Assembly (NCBI RefSeq): GCF_025143825.1
Contig: NZ_CP083560.1
Coordinates: forward strand, 2,666,001 to 2,730,000
Length of the DNA stretch: 64,000 nt
Source of the DNA: Sulfitobacter sp. S223
GTDB taxonomy: Bacteria; Pseudomonadota; Alphaproteobacteria; Rhodobacterales; Rhodobacteraceae
Reading direction: 5' to 3'
This document shows positions 16,074 through 24,566 of the stretch, piece after piece (the stretch's first letter is position 1; each line of letters opens with the position of its first letter). The notes under the pieces were generated by a model that was given only the letters and a program-made list of their open reading frames with translations, did no database searches and was not told the DNA's origin. A program made the translations under genes and the position numbers.

Positions 16074-16508
16074 ATGAACGCGCCCATTGCTCTATTCTAC
16101 TGGCCAACACCAAACGGCTGGAAAGTCTCTGTTTGCCTTAAGGAAATGGGTCTGCCCTACACAACCCATCTGATTAATATCGGCAAGGGCGACCAGATTG
16201 CACCGGATTTTCTGAAAATCGCGCCAAAAGCTGACCCGCCCCAAGATATCCCCTATGCGAAAGATCGCTACCGCGCTGAAACAGCACGGCTTTATGGCGT
16301 TCTGGACCGACAACTGGCGCAACATGAATATGTTGCAGGCGATTTTGTCTCGATCGCGGATTTTTCGATTTTGGGATGGGCATCGCTGTGGGAAGGCCAG
16401 CAACAAGCACTGGAAGACAAACCTCACATGGCGCGATGGCTTGATCTGATGGGACGGCGAAAGGGCGTACAAGCAGGTGGCGCCCTGTTCGCCGAGCTGC
16501 GCGGCTAA
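16074..16508 (+). CDS. Glutathione S-transferase (YfcG-like) with a large internal deletion
   Basis: A 144-residue protein. The first 45 residues (LFYWPTPNGWKVSVCLKEMG, THLINIGKGDQIAPDFLKIAP) are a normal start of the YfcG/Ure2p-like GST thioredoxin fold, and the last 85 residues (IPYAKDRYRAETARLYGVLD, SIADFSILGWASLWE) are a normal C-terminal helical domain. In intact relatives about 70-75 residues lie between these, including the N-x-RMPAI glutathione site and the E-S-x-A-I-L motif. Here FLKIAPK is followed within six residues by DIPYAKDRY. The reading frame survives, but glutathione binding should be lost, so this is probably a decaying gene. AGGG lies 8 bases before the ATG. It diverges from metZ. 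Confidence 0.75.
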   Translation: MNAPIALFYWPTPNGWKVSVCLKEMGLPYTTHLINIGKGDQIAPDFLKIAPKADPPQDIPYAKDRYRAETARLYGVLDRQLAQHEYVAGDFVSIADFSILGWASLWEGQQQALEDKPHMARWLDLMGRRKGVQAGGALFAELRG

Positions 16509-16561
16509 GCTATTCCACCACCGATCATTTGGTGCACATTAATTATCCGTAAAGCTACTAC

Positions 16562-17176
16562 TCAGTGCGCAGGGTCTTCGTCTTCTTCAATGACATATGG
16601 CTGAAGCTGGGCGAATTGCCAGAACAGGAAGGCCATCAAAGCCATCGGAAAGCCGAAGGTTTCAAGCTTGACCCACGCATCGGTCGACATTGTCCGCCAA
16701 ATAAATTCGTTTGCAACCGCAAGCGTCAGAAAGGCACCCGTCAGGCGCTTTGTCAGGATCATCCAACCCTCGTGCTGCATGGGCAACATATCCGCCATGA
16801 CAAATTCCAACCAAGAGCGCCTGCGCAAAAGCCCCACCCCGAGAATCGTGGCCAGCAGCCCGTAGACGATTGTTGTCTTCATCTTGAAAAACCGCTCGTC
16901 GTTGAACCAGGCGGTCAGGCCACCAAAGAAGATCACCATAAATGCTGTGAAAACCTGCATCCGGCTAAGTTTGCCGGTAAGCGCCCATAAAGTCGCCATC
17001 GCGACCAGCAGGATTGGCACAAAGATCACTGCCGCCACAATAAACCCGCTGTATTCCGTTCCGCCAATCGTGAACGTATCTTCCTTGATCTTGATATAAA
17101 GGACAAAGAACGCAAGCGTGGGGCCCAGTTCCAGCACCTGATTCAGGATCGGGTTAATCTCACGCTTGTTCGCCAT
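16562..17176 (-). CDS. yciB: Inner membrane septation protein YciB (IspZ)
   Basis: A 204-residue membrane protein of the YciB/IspZ family (about 180-210 residues), with five or six hydrophobic segments and the family start LNQVLELGPTLAFFVLY, then GLTAWFNDERFFKMKTTIVYGLLA and the conserved NEFIWRTMSTDAWVKLETFG. YciB helps keep envelope integrity and normal cell division; the exact reaction is not known. GGAGG lies 6 bases before the ATG at 17176. A GTG one codon upstream overlaps the EamA stop but is too close to that site. It follows the EamA transporter and ftsY in one minus-strand run, consistent with envelope work. Confidence 0.92.
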   Translation of the reverse strand: MANKREINPILNQVLELGPTLAFFVLYIKIKEDTFTIGGTEYSGFIVAAVIFVPILLVAMATLWALTGKLSRMQVFTAFMVIFFGGLTAWFNDERFFKMKTTIVYGLLATILGVGLLRRRSWLEFVMADMLPMQHEGWMILTKRLTGAFLTLAVANEFIWRTMSTDAWVKLETFGFPMALMAFLFWQFAQLQPYVIEEDEDPAH

Positions 17177-17178
17177 CA

Positions 17179-18081
17179 CTAGCCTCCGAATTCTACTATT
17201 ACAGCGCCGACAGCAATCAACGACATCAACGCGATCCGGCGCGGGCCGACTGTTTCTTTAAGCACCAGCCACCCGATCAAGGCAGCAAATACTGTTGAAG
17301 TCTCTCTTAATATGGCGGCTTCGCCGACCTTATCCAGACGAGTGGCCAACATAATTGAGCCAAAACTGAGAAAAGCGATCACGCCACCGAATACGCCGCG
17401 TTGCATCAACGGGCCGACTGCAGGCGCATCCGGCATCGCGCGCCATCGCCGCAATGCAAGGATTGGAAATAGAAACCCGTCGATCATGAAGAACCACGCA
17501 AGGAAGGTGAACGGATTGCTTGTCGCGCGTATACCATAGGCATCGTAGGTCGTGTAAAGCGCTACAAAAAGCCCCGTCACCACCGCAAGCCCAAGCGCGA
17601 CATTCAGTGTTTCACGCTCTGAAACCAGATACATCATGTTGTACAAGGCCAGCCCGAAAATACCCGCCATCAAAACGGCCACACCGAACCATTGTGTACC
17701 GTTAAACACCTCACCAAAGAGGAAATAGGCGCCGATCACCGTGAACAGCGGCCCCGTACCGCGGACAACCGGGTAAACAACCGTATAGGCGCCCTTGGTG
17801 TAGGCGGCTGCTTGCAGCAGTTTATAGAGGGAATGGATGACCCAAGCGCCCGCAAAAATGGGCCACATATGCGGTTCCGGCCACGGCACGACAAACAGTG
17901 CAAAGGGGGCAGCCATCAGGCAATAGGAGCCGTCAATAGCGCCACGGGTCAGCCAAGGGTCATGGCGCCCTTTTTGCAGCGCACCGAATACCGCGTGCAA
18001 GAACGCCGCCATAAGGGCAAGAACCAAGGCAACGCTATGCCCTGCCTCTGTCCCCTCGATGCTTAAAAGCCAATCGGTCAT
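17179..18081 (-). CDS. EamA-family (DMT) transporter
   Basis: A 300-residue protein with about ten hydrophobic segments, the size and layout of the drug/metabolite transporter superfamily (two EamA repeats). Visible family-like pieces are VYPVVRGTGPLFTVIGAYFLFGEV in the first repeat and ATRLDKVGEAAILRETSTVFAALIGWLVLKETVGPRR in the second. The substrate cannot be told from sequence. It starts 12 bases after the ftsY stop and its stop abuts yciB, so ftsY-EamA-yciB look like one operon. No strong ribosome site was seen before the ATG at 18081, so translation may depend on coupling to ftsY. Confidence 0.85.
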   Translation of the reverse strand: MTDWLLSIEGTEAGHSVALVLALMAAFLHAVFGALQKGRHDPWLTRGAIDGSYCLMAAPFALFVVPWPEPHMWPIFAGAWVIHSLYKLLQAAAYTKGAYTVVYPVVRGTGPLFTVIGAYFLFGEVFNGTQWFGVAVLMAGIFGLALYNMMYLVSERETLNVALGLAVVTGLFVALYTTYDAYGIRATSNPFTFLAWFFMIDGFLFPILALRRWRAMPDAPAVGPLMQRGVFGGVIAFLSFGSIMLATRLDKVGEAAILRETSTVFAALIGWLVLKETVGPRRIALMSLIAVGAVIVEFGG

Positions 18082-18092
18082 GTACGGTGCAC

Positions 18093-19643
18093 TTAGCGAT
18101 CCAGCCCTGTCAGTGCATCCGCAAATTCTTGTGGGTCAAAAGGTTGCAGATCATCGATCTGTTCACCTACGCCAATGGCATGGATTGGCAGGCCGAACTT
18201 ATCCGCCAGCGCCACAAGCACACCGCCTTTGGCTGTCCCGTCAAGCTTGGTCATCACAAGGCCCGAGACATCAGAGATTTCCTGAAACACCTTTACTTGG
18301 TTCAGGGCATTCTGCCCCGTTGTCGCATCCAACACCAACAGCGTGTTATGCGGTGCGTCCGGATCTTTCTTGCGGATGACACGCACAATCTTTGCCAGCT
18401 CTTCCATCAGGTCACCACGGTTTTGCAACCGCCCTGCGGTATCAATCAGCAACAGGTCTGCGCCGTCCGCCTCTGCGCGGCCCATTGCATCAAAGGCAAG
18501 GCTGGCCGGATCAGACCCTTGCGGCGCAGTCAACACCGGAACCCCTGCCCGTTCGCCCCAAACCTGCAATTGTTCTACCGCAGCAGCACGGAACGTATCG
18601 CCCGCCGCGATCACAACCTTCTTGCCCGCTGCGCGGAACTGGCTGGCAAGCTTGCCAATTGTCGTCGTCTTACCCGACCCGTTGACCCCGACAACCAATA
18701 CTACCTGAGGTGCCTTTGCATACAGCGGCAACGGCTTTGCGACAGGCTCCATGATGCGGGCAATCTCGCTGCTCATCAGGGCCTTGATTTCTTGCACGGA
18801 CAGTTTTTTGCCCAACCGGCCCTCTGCCATGTTGGCGGTCACGCGTAGCGCTGTATCGACGCCCATGTCCGAGGCAATCAACAGCTCTTCCAGCTGCTCA
18901 AGCATCGCGTCGTCCAGAACGCGGCGCACAACGGGGGCTGCATCACTGCCGCGTCCCATCAGGCGGCCGAGAATGCCGCGTTTTGGCGCTGCGGACTCTG
19001 GCGCTGCTTCGGACAGGATCGGCGCGACCGGTGTCAACGTCGTGCGCAACGTCTCTGCTTCTTTCTCGGCGGCGGCTGCCTCCGCCTGACGCGCGGCCTC
19101 TTCTTCAGCGCGTTTTGAAGCTTCTTCTTCGGCACGCTTCGCAGCAAGTGCTTCTTCAGCAGCTAGGCGCGCCGCCTCCTCGCGTGCCTGGCGGTCCTGT
19201 TCGGCCTGTGCTGCTTCGGCAGCGGCCTGGGCCGCTTGCGCCGCCTCGGCTGCCTTGCGTCTTTCATCTTCCTCAGCGGCTTCGGCGGCTACCTGCGCTT
19301 GCTTTGCGGCGTCAGCTTTGGCGCGTGCGTCTTCCACCGCCTGTGCAGCGGCTTTTGCTTCGGCGGCGCGGCGCTGCTCGTCTGCCTTACGCTTTTCTTC
19401 CACTTGCCGCGCTGCTTGCTCTGCCGCTTCGCGCTCCTCGCGCAGCCTTGCTTCTTCTGCCGGGTCAGGTTCAACTGCCTCAGGCATTTCCTCGACCGCC
19501 TGCGCAGGGGCGTCCATCACTTCGTCTACGGGTAATACATCGGCTTCGGCTTCTCCGCCGTCGCTGACAATAGCCTCAAGCCCCTCGTCAATCTTGGACG
19601 AGGATTTGAACAGACGGTCTTTGAGCTTTTTGAAAAACGCCAC
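18093..19643 (-). CDS. ftsY: Signal recognition particle receptor FtsY
   Basis: A 516-residue SRP receptor GTPase that docks ribosome-SRP complexes at the membrane for co-translational insertion. The NG domain fills residues about 215-516: GVNGSGKTTTIGKLA (G1), DTFRAAAVEQL, DTAGRLQNR (G3), TKLDGTAKGG (G4) and GVGEQIDDLQPF. The first 200 residues are a long charged region of Ala/Glu/Lys/Arg heptad-like repeats ending before the N domain; this A region varies between species and is longer than in E. coli relatives of equal total length. The start is a GTG at 19643 with GGAGA 8 bases upstream, giving MAFFKKLKDRLFKSSSK, a likely membrane-contacting basic helix. Confidence 0.96.
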   Translation of the reverse strand: MAFFKKLKDRLFKSSSKIDEGLEAIVSDGGEAEADVLPVDEVMDAPAQAVEEMPEAVEPDPAEEARLREEREAAEQAARQVEEKRKADEQRRAAEAKAAAQAVEDARAKADAAKQAQVAAEAAEEDERRKAAEAAQAAQAAAEAAQAEQDRQAREEAARLAAEEALAAKRAEEEASKRAEEEAARQAEAAAAEKEAETLRTTLTPVAPILSEAAPESAAPKRGILGRLMGRGSDAAPVVRRVLDDAMLEQLEELLIASDMGVDTALRVTANMAEGRLGKKLSVQEIKALMSSEIARIMEPVAKPLPLYAKAPQVVLVVGVNGSGKTTTIGKLASQFRAAGKKVVIAAGDTFRAAAVEQLQVWGERAGVPVLTAPQGSDPASLAFDAMGRAEADGADLLLIDTAGRLQNRGDLMEELAKIVRVIRKKDPDAPHNTLLVLDATTGQNALNQVKVFQEISDVSGLVMTKLDGTAKGGVLVALADKFGLPIHAIGVGEQIDDLQPFDPQEFADALTGLDR

Positions 19644-19747
19644 GCGAGGGTCTCCGGCTTGTGCTTCTTACCTGATCTAACCCCTTGAGGCAGCGGATGG
19701 AAGGGTGTGCGATTGACAACCGTGCCAGAGCGCGCCACCACAACCAT

Positions 19748-20638
19748 ATGCGCCTTGTTGCTTTCTTGTTGTTTACTTTTTGGGCGGGGTCCGCGCTGGC
19801 CGATCCGCGCGCAGGCCATTGTAGCAGCGGCAAGTGGGGACACGTGCAATGCATCAGGCCCGATCACTTTGTATATGATACCTGCAACGCGATTGAGGTT
19901 TTCTCGAAGAGGCACGGCTTGGACAGCGGTTTTTTCGCGCGCCTGATCTGGCAGGAAAGCAGGTTCGATCCTAACGCGCTGAGCCATGCCGATGCACGTG
20001 GCATTGCGCAATTCATTCCTTCGACGGCCCTGCTACGGGGTCTCAAAGATCCCTATAACCCTGCTGATGCATTGGAGCATTCCGCGCAGTATCTGGCAGA
20101 AATGGTGCGCCGCTATGGCAACGAAGGTATGGCCGCCATTGGTTATAACGGCGGCGAACGGCGTGCCGAGGGCTTTCTTGAGGGCAAGGGCCTAGCGCCC
20201 GAAACCGTCAACTATGTACCGATCATCACTGGCCTGAACGCCGAACAATGGCGCGATGCGCCACCGAAGGATCACGATTTCCGTTTGGCGCCAGACAAAG
20301 GTTTCTACCCAGCCTGTAGCGAAATGGCGCGCAACCGGCGCCTGACGCCTCTGAAACGGACTAAGCCTGCGCCGCCACCGGTTAAGCCGTGGGGCGTTCA
20401 GCTGGGATTTGGCACGTCTCAAAAAGCCGCGCGCGCCAAGATCAAATCGCAAACGGCCAGTTGCCGCGCGCAGGTAGGGCGTGAAAAGCTTGATCTTATC
20501 TACGTAAAGAACCGCGTTTCGGGCAAAAAGGGCTATTTCTTTGCGCGTATTGGACGCAACACCCGCGATGGCGCTCAAGACCTGTGCAAAAGCCTTAAGC
20601 GCCAGCGGTGTTCGTGCCTTGTTGTCCAGAACAAGTAG
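19748..20638 (+). CDS. Lytic transglycosylase with C-terminal SPOR-like domain
   Basis: A 296-residue exported protein. The signal peptide (MRLVAFLLFTFWAGSALADP) leads to an SLT-type lysozyme fold with the catalytic Glu70 in LIWQESRFDPNALS, then ARGIAQFIPSTA and IGYNGGERRA. These enzymes cleave glycan strands to anhydro-muropeptides in the periplasm. The last 85 residues (WGVQLGFGTSQKAARAKIKS to CSCLVVQNK) resemble a SPOR domain, which would target denuded septal glycan. The start was placed at 19748 because it gives a proper signal peptide; no clear ribosome site precedes it. It diverges from ftsY and converges on the NuoEF-like gene, 12 bases away. Confidence 0.88.
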   Translation: MRLVAFLLFTFWAGSALADPRAGHCSSGKWGHVQCIRPDHFVYDTCNAIEVFSKRHGLDSGFFARLIWQESRFDPNALSHADARGIAQFIPSTALLRGLKDPYNPADALEHSAQYLAEMVRRYGNEGMAAIGYNGGERRAEGFLEGKGLAPETVNYVPIITGLNAEQWRDAPPKDHDFRLAPDKGFYPACSEMARNRRLTPLKRTKPAPPPVKPWGVQLGFGTSQKAARAKIKSQTASCRAQVGREKLDLIYVKNRVSGKKGYFFARIGRNTRDGAQDLCKSLKRQRCSCLVVQNK

Positions 20639-20650
20639 ACCCGCGAGGCA

Positions 20651-22351
20651 TTAAACCTCGTCCGGGAAATGCTTCATGGTCAGACGGATGGGGTTAGGCG
20701 CCGCCTGCCCCAGACCGCAAATAGACGCATCAACCATTGCGGATGACAGTTCTTCCAGCAGCCCTTGATCCCACCGATCGGCCTGCATCAGCTTGACCGC
20801 TTTTTCGCACCCGACACGGCAGGGCGTGCATTGTCCGCAGCTTTCATCCTCAAAGAATCGCAGCATATTAAGGGCCGCATCCCGCGCACGGTCGTTTTGG
20901 GACAGGATGACCACAGCCGCCGAGCCGATGAAGCTGCCATGCGGTTGCAAGGTATCAAAATCAAGCGGTACGTCATTGATGCTGGCGGGCAGCAAACCAG
21001 AGGACGGCCCCCCGGGCTGGTAGGCCTTGAACGTGTGGCCTTCTGCTATTCCGCCTGCTGCCTCAATAATGTCTGTTATGGTTGAACCTGCCGGCAGCAG
21101 ATACACGCCCGGCTTGGCCACGCGACCGGAAACAGAATAGCTGCGCAGCCCCTTGCGGCCGTTCTTTTCGACCGAGGACAAAACTTCCTTCCCCTCACGG
21201 CAAATGCGCGCGACCCAGTACAAGGTTTCGACGTTATGCACCAACGTGGGGCGGCCAAAGATACCGACTTGTGCCACAAAGGGCGGGCGGTGGCGCGGCA
21301 TGCCACGCTTGCCCTCAATGCTTTCAATCATCGCGGATTCTTCGCCGCAAATATATGCACCGGCACCGCGGCGCAGCTCGATATAGCCGGGGTCTACGAT
21401 ACCCGCTTCTTCGAGTGCGGCAATCTCATGCGCAAGGATGTGCAGCACGGCAGGATATTCATCCCGCATATAGATATAGGCGCGCTCTGCCTCCACGGCC
21501 CATGCCGCGATCAACATCCCCTCAAGGAACAGATGCGGCGTGCGCTCAAGGTAGTAACGGTCTTTGAACGTGCCGGGCTCCCCCTCATCGCCATTCACGG
21601 CAAGATACCGCACACCTTCATTGGCGCGCACAAAGCCCCACTTTTTGCCCGATGGAAAACCTGCGCCGCCCTGACCACGCAATCCTGAGGCATGTATTTC
21701 TTCCTGCACGGCTTCCCAGTCACCATTCTGGCGCAGATCGGCGAGCTTCGCGTAGCCTCCGTTTGCAGCATAGGCAGCATACCCTTCATATCCGGGGATA
21801 TGGGCATGGGTATGACCCGCCGCTATCGCAGCATGGACCTTTTCAGGGGTAGCGTGATCAATATGGGCATGGCCAAGCTCAAGCACCGGTGCCGTATCAC
21901 AGCGCCCCATGCAGGGCGCGCGCAATACGCGAACTTCTGCCGGATCAAGGCCGTCCTCAAGAGCGGCCTTCAGCGCTTGGGCACCTGCCAGCTCACATGC
22001 CAACGAATCGCAAACACGGATGGTCAGCGCGGGTGGCGGTGTTTCGCCTTCTTTGACGACATCGAAGTGGGCGTAAAAGGTGGCGACCTCATAGACTTCG
22101 GCCATGCTCAGGCGCATTTCCTCTGCCAGCGCGCGCAGATGCGCCGCAGACAGGTGACCAAATCGGTCTTGGATGAGGTGCAGGTGTTCAATCAGCAGAT
22201 CACGGTCACGCGGCTCTGCTCCCAGCAGGTCACGCACCTCTTCCCATGCGGTATCATCAAGCTGGCGCCCTTTGGTGTGGCGGCGGCCCTTACCTGTGCC
22301 CGATTTCCAAACACCTTTGCCCGGCTTGTTGTTGTCTGCATCCAGCGCCAT
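20651..22351 (-). CDS. NuoE-NuoF fusion: NAD-linked formate dehydrogenase beta/flavoprotein-type subunit
   Basis: A 566-residue fusion of two complex I-type modules. The N-terminal 190 residues are NuoE-like (24 kDa) with a 2Fe-2S site formed by CDSLAC and CMGRC. The rest is NuoF-like (51 kDa): GLRGQGGAGFPSGKKW for FMN/NADH, NGDEGEPGTFKDR, GAGAYICGEESAMIES and the 4Fe-4S ligands in ESCGQCTPCRVGC with SICGLGQAAPNP. This arrangement matches the diaphorase subunit of soluble NAD-dependent formate dehydrogenases or hydrogenases better than complex I itself. The expected partner (a molybdenum FdsA/FdhA-type large subunit) is not next to it: a lytic transglycosylase and a secreted protein flank it. 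AAGGGG lies 8 bases before the ATG. Confidence 0.85.
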   Translation of the reverse strand: MALDADNNKPGKGVWKSGTGKGRRHTKGRQLDDTAWEEVRDLLGAEPRDRDLLIEHLHLIQDRFGHLSAAHLRALAEEMRLSMAEVYEVATFYAHFDVVKEGETPPPALTIRVCDSLACELAGAQALKAALEDGLDPAEVRVLRAPCMGRCDTAPVLELGHAHIDHATPEKVHAAIAAGHTHAHIPGYEGYAAYAANGGYAKLADLRQNGDWEAVQEEIHASGLRGQGGAGFPSGKKWGFVRANEGVRYLAVNGDEGEPGTFKDRYYLERTPHLFLEGMLIAAWAVEAERAYIYMRDEYPAVLHILAHEIAALEEAGIVDPGYIELRRGAGAYICGEESAMIESIEGKRGMPRHRPPFVAQVGIFGRPTLVHNVETLYWVARICREGKEVLSSVEKNGRKGLRSYSVSGRVAKPGVYLLPAGSTITDIIEAAGGIAEGHTFKAYQPGGPSSGLLPASINDVPLDFDTLQPHGSFIGSAAVVILSQNDRARDAALNMLRFFEDESCGQCTPCRVGCEKAVKLMQADRWDQGLLEELSSAMVDASICGLGQAAPNPIRLTMKHFPDEV

Positions 22352-22519
22352 TACACATCCCCTTGCTTCTTGGGTTGGTTTAGCAAAACAGCCCCCCGCA
22401 GTTGAGGCGAAAAGCGACAGTTCAGCAGCCCTTTGCGCGGTGCGCGAGGCCGTGCCGATCCCTATAGGAAACCTGCGCCCCCTCTGGTGCCGCCTGTCGG
22501 CTTCTGTCATTACATGGAC

Positions 22520-22915
22520 ATGAGATTTTTCACCCTGATCCTTCTGTTCTCTTTACCTGTGCCCGCATTTGCCCAATCCCTGATGAGCGCAGAGCAATTT
22601 GACGCCTACACCCGCGGCAAAACGCTTTATTACGGGAATGGCCCAGAGCCATATGGCGCAGAGATTTATCTGCCGAACCGCCGCGTGCGGTGGTCTTTTC
22701 TGGACGGTCAATGCAAGGACGGGGAATGGTATGAAGCCGACGGGTTGATCTGCTTCACGTACGATGACACGCCGGAACCGCAATGTTGGAGCTTTGAGCA
22801 AGGCACGCGCGGGTTGATCGCGCGGTTCGAGAATGATCCTGCCGTAACCCCCCTATACGAAGCCAACGAAAGCACCGAAGAGATGCTGTGTCTGGGGCCA
22901 AAGATTGGCGTGTAG
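22520..22915 (+). CDS. Secreted four-cysteine protein, paralogue A
   Basis: A 131-residue protein with a clear signal peptide (MRFFTLILLFSLPVPAFAQS). The mature part has FDAYTRGKTLYY, then four cysteines in GQCKDGEWYEADGLICFTYD, PEPQCWSFE and EMLCLGP. It aligns along its whole length with the protein at 25871-26275: same F-x5-GRTL start, same G-x-C ... ICF-x-Y-D-x-P-x-x-CW core and a last Cys. Two disulfides are likely in the periplasm. I do not recognise the family. An ATG two codons upstream (22514) is equally possible. It diverges from the NuoEF-like gene and converges with xseA. Confidence 0.75.
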   Translation: MRFFTLILLFSLPVPAFAQSLMSAEQFDAYTRGKTLYYGNGPEPYGAEIYLPNRRVRWSFLDGQCKDGEWYEADGLICFTYDDTPEPQCWSFEQGTRGLIARFENDPAVTPLYEANESTEEMLCLGPKIGV

Positions 22916-23000
22916 CGTGACCGCGAAGCGCTGAATCGATTTGCCATTACTTTGCGGTTCAACAGTCCGCTCCGGTTATCTAATGCCCGAAAATGCTTGG

Positions 23001-24494
23001 CTAAGGTTTCACGGTCAGTTTGCCATCCCTGAACTGGATTTCCATCGACGTGTACTCTTGCGCGGTTTGAGCGGTCGTGATGAGCGTCTCGCCGTTGCGT
23101 ACAACAGCAAAGCCCCGCTCAAGCGTTGCCTCATACCCGAGCGTAAGTCGCAGACGTTCGGCAGCGTCAATCTGGTTGCGCCACCTATCAATCTGGCGTC
23201 GCGCGACATCTGACAGGGCCTTACCGGCGCGATCAAATCGGGCCTGTTGCAACATCCGTTCACGGCTAAGCGCAGGTCCAAGCCGCATGGACCGGCTTGC
23301 AAGGCGTTCTTTCTCTTGGGAAATTCTGTTACGGAGTGTCACAGGGCGCAGACCGCCTGAAATGTCGGCAAGCCGCATCTTGCGTCGTTGCACACCCGTC
23401 ATCAGGGCCGGATCAAGCCGCGCTGCCGCGCGTTCCAACCGCAGCCTAGGCGCATCCGTCAATGCTGCGGCACGTGCAAGGCGATCACCGGCGCGATCAA
23501 GGCGTTGGCGCGGGCTATCAAGCAGGCTGTCGGGGCGCGGCAAAGCACGCGCCATATCACGCAAGCGCTGGCCGCGCTGGACCAGCCCCTGACTGAGCGC
23601 GCGGCTCATTCGCGCGTGCTGTTGGTCAAGATAGGCCATCAGCTCCATCCTGACAGGAACGGCAAGCTCGGCCGCGGCGGTCGGGGTCGGGGCGCGCTTG
23701 TCCGATACGAAGTCGATCAGCGTTGTATCTGTCTCATGCCCGACAGCAGAGATCAGCGGGATATCGGAGGCGGCAGCAGCACGCACCACAGCTTCCTCGT
23801 TGAAGCCCCAAAGATCTTCGACCGAACCGCCACCACGTGCCACAATGATCAGATCTGGGCGCGGCAAAGCGCCGCCTGGCGTAAGCCGGTTAAAACCGGC
23901 AATCGCGTTGGCCACTTCGGGGGCGCATTTTGCACCCTGAACAGCGACCGGCCAGATCAGCACCTTGCGCGGAAAACGATCCCGTAAACGGTGCAGGATA
24001 TCGCGGATCACCGCACCCGAGGGCGATGTCACCACGCCGATTATCTCGGGCAGATAGGGCAAAGGTTTCTTGCGCGCAGGATCAAACAGCCCTTCGGCAG
24101 CAAGCGCCGCCTTGCGCTTTTCAAGGATCGCCATCAGCGCCCCCATGCCGGCCGGTTTGATATCCTCGATGATGATCTGATATTTCGACTGACCGGGGAA
24201 GGTGGTGATGCGCCCCGTGACGATCACCTCCATCCCCTCCTCGGGTTGGGTATCCAGCTTTGACGCGACGCCCTTCCAGACGATCCCGGCCATCACGGCG
24301 CTGTCATCTTTCAGGTCCAGGTAAAGATGCCCAGACCGCGGGCGGCTTACGCGGCCGACCTCGGCGCGCAGGCGCACATGACCGAATTCATTTTCAATCA
24401 CCCGTTTGATCGCTCCGGAAAGCTCTGCAACCGTATATTCCGGGCTATTGCCCTGTGCGGGGCCTTCATCTTCGCGGTCGTCAAACAGATCCAT
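23001..24494 (-). CDS. xseA: Exodeoxyribonuclease VII large subunit
   Basis: A 497-residue XseA. The N-terminal OB-fold (EYTVAELSGAIKRVIENEF, GHLYLDLKDDSAVMAGIVWKG, TTFPGQSKYQIIIE) is followed by the catalytic domain (IGVVTSPSGAVIRDILHRLRDRFP, DLIIVARGGGSVEDLWGFNEE, SAVGHETDTTLIDFVSDKRAPTPTAAAE) and a long Arg-rich coiled-coil region. With XseB it degrades single-stranded DNA to acid-soluble oligonucleotides in repair; xseB is not in the window. AAGGAT lies about 8 bases before the ATG at 24494. It is divergent from purD with a 72-base gap, a pairing often seen in Rhodobacteraceae. Confidence 0.96.
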   Translation of the reverse strand: MDLFDDREDEGPAQGNSPEYTVAELSGAIKRVIENEFGHVRLRAEVGRVSRPRSGHLYLDLKDDSAVMAGIVWKGVASKLDTQPEEGMEVIVTGRITTFPGQSKYQIIIEDIKPAGMGALMAILEKRKAALAAEGLFDPARKKPLPYLPEIIGVVTSPSGAVIRDILHRLRDRFPRKVLIWPVAVQGAKCAPEVANAIAGFNRLTPGGALPRPDLIIVARGGGSVEDLWGFNEEAVVRAAAASDIPLISAVGHETDTTLIDFVSDKRAPTPTAAAELAVPVRMELMAYLDQQHARMSRALSQGLVQRGQRLRDMARALPRPDSLLDSPRQRLDRAGDRLARAAALTDAPRLRLERAAARLDPALMTGVQRRKMRLADISGGLRPVTLRNRISQEKERLASRSMRLGPALSRERMLQQARFDRAGKALSDVARRQIDRWRNQIDAAERLRLTLGYEATLERGFAVVRNGETLITTAQTAQEYTSMEIQFRDGKLTVKP

Positions 24495-24566
24495 CTATCA
24501 CATCCTTGTGCATGGCGCGCGTGCAGCATAAAACGCGCAGCAAGTAAGGCCAAGGGAGTGCGTGCG

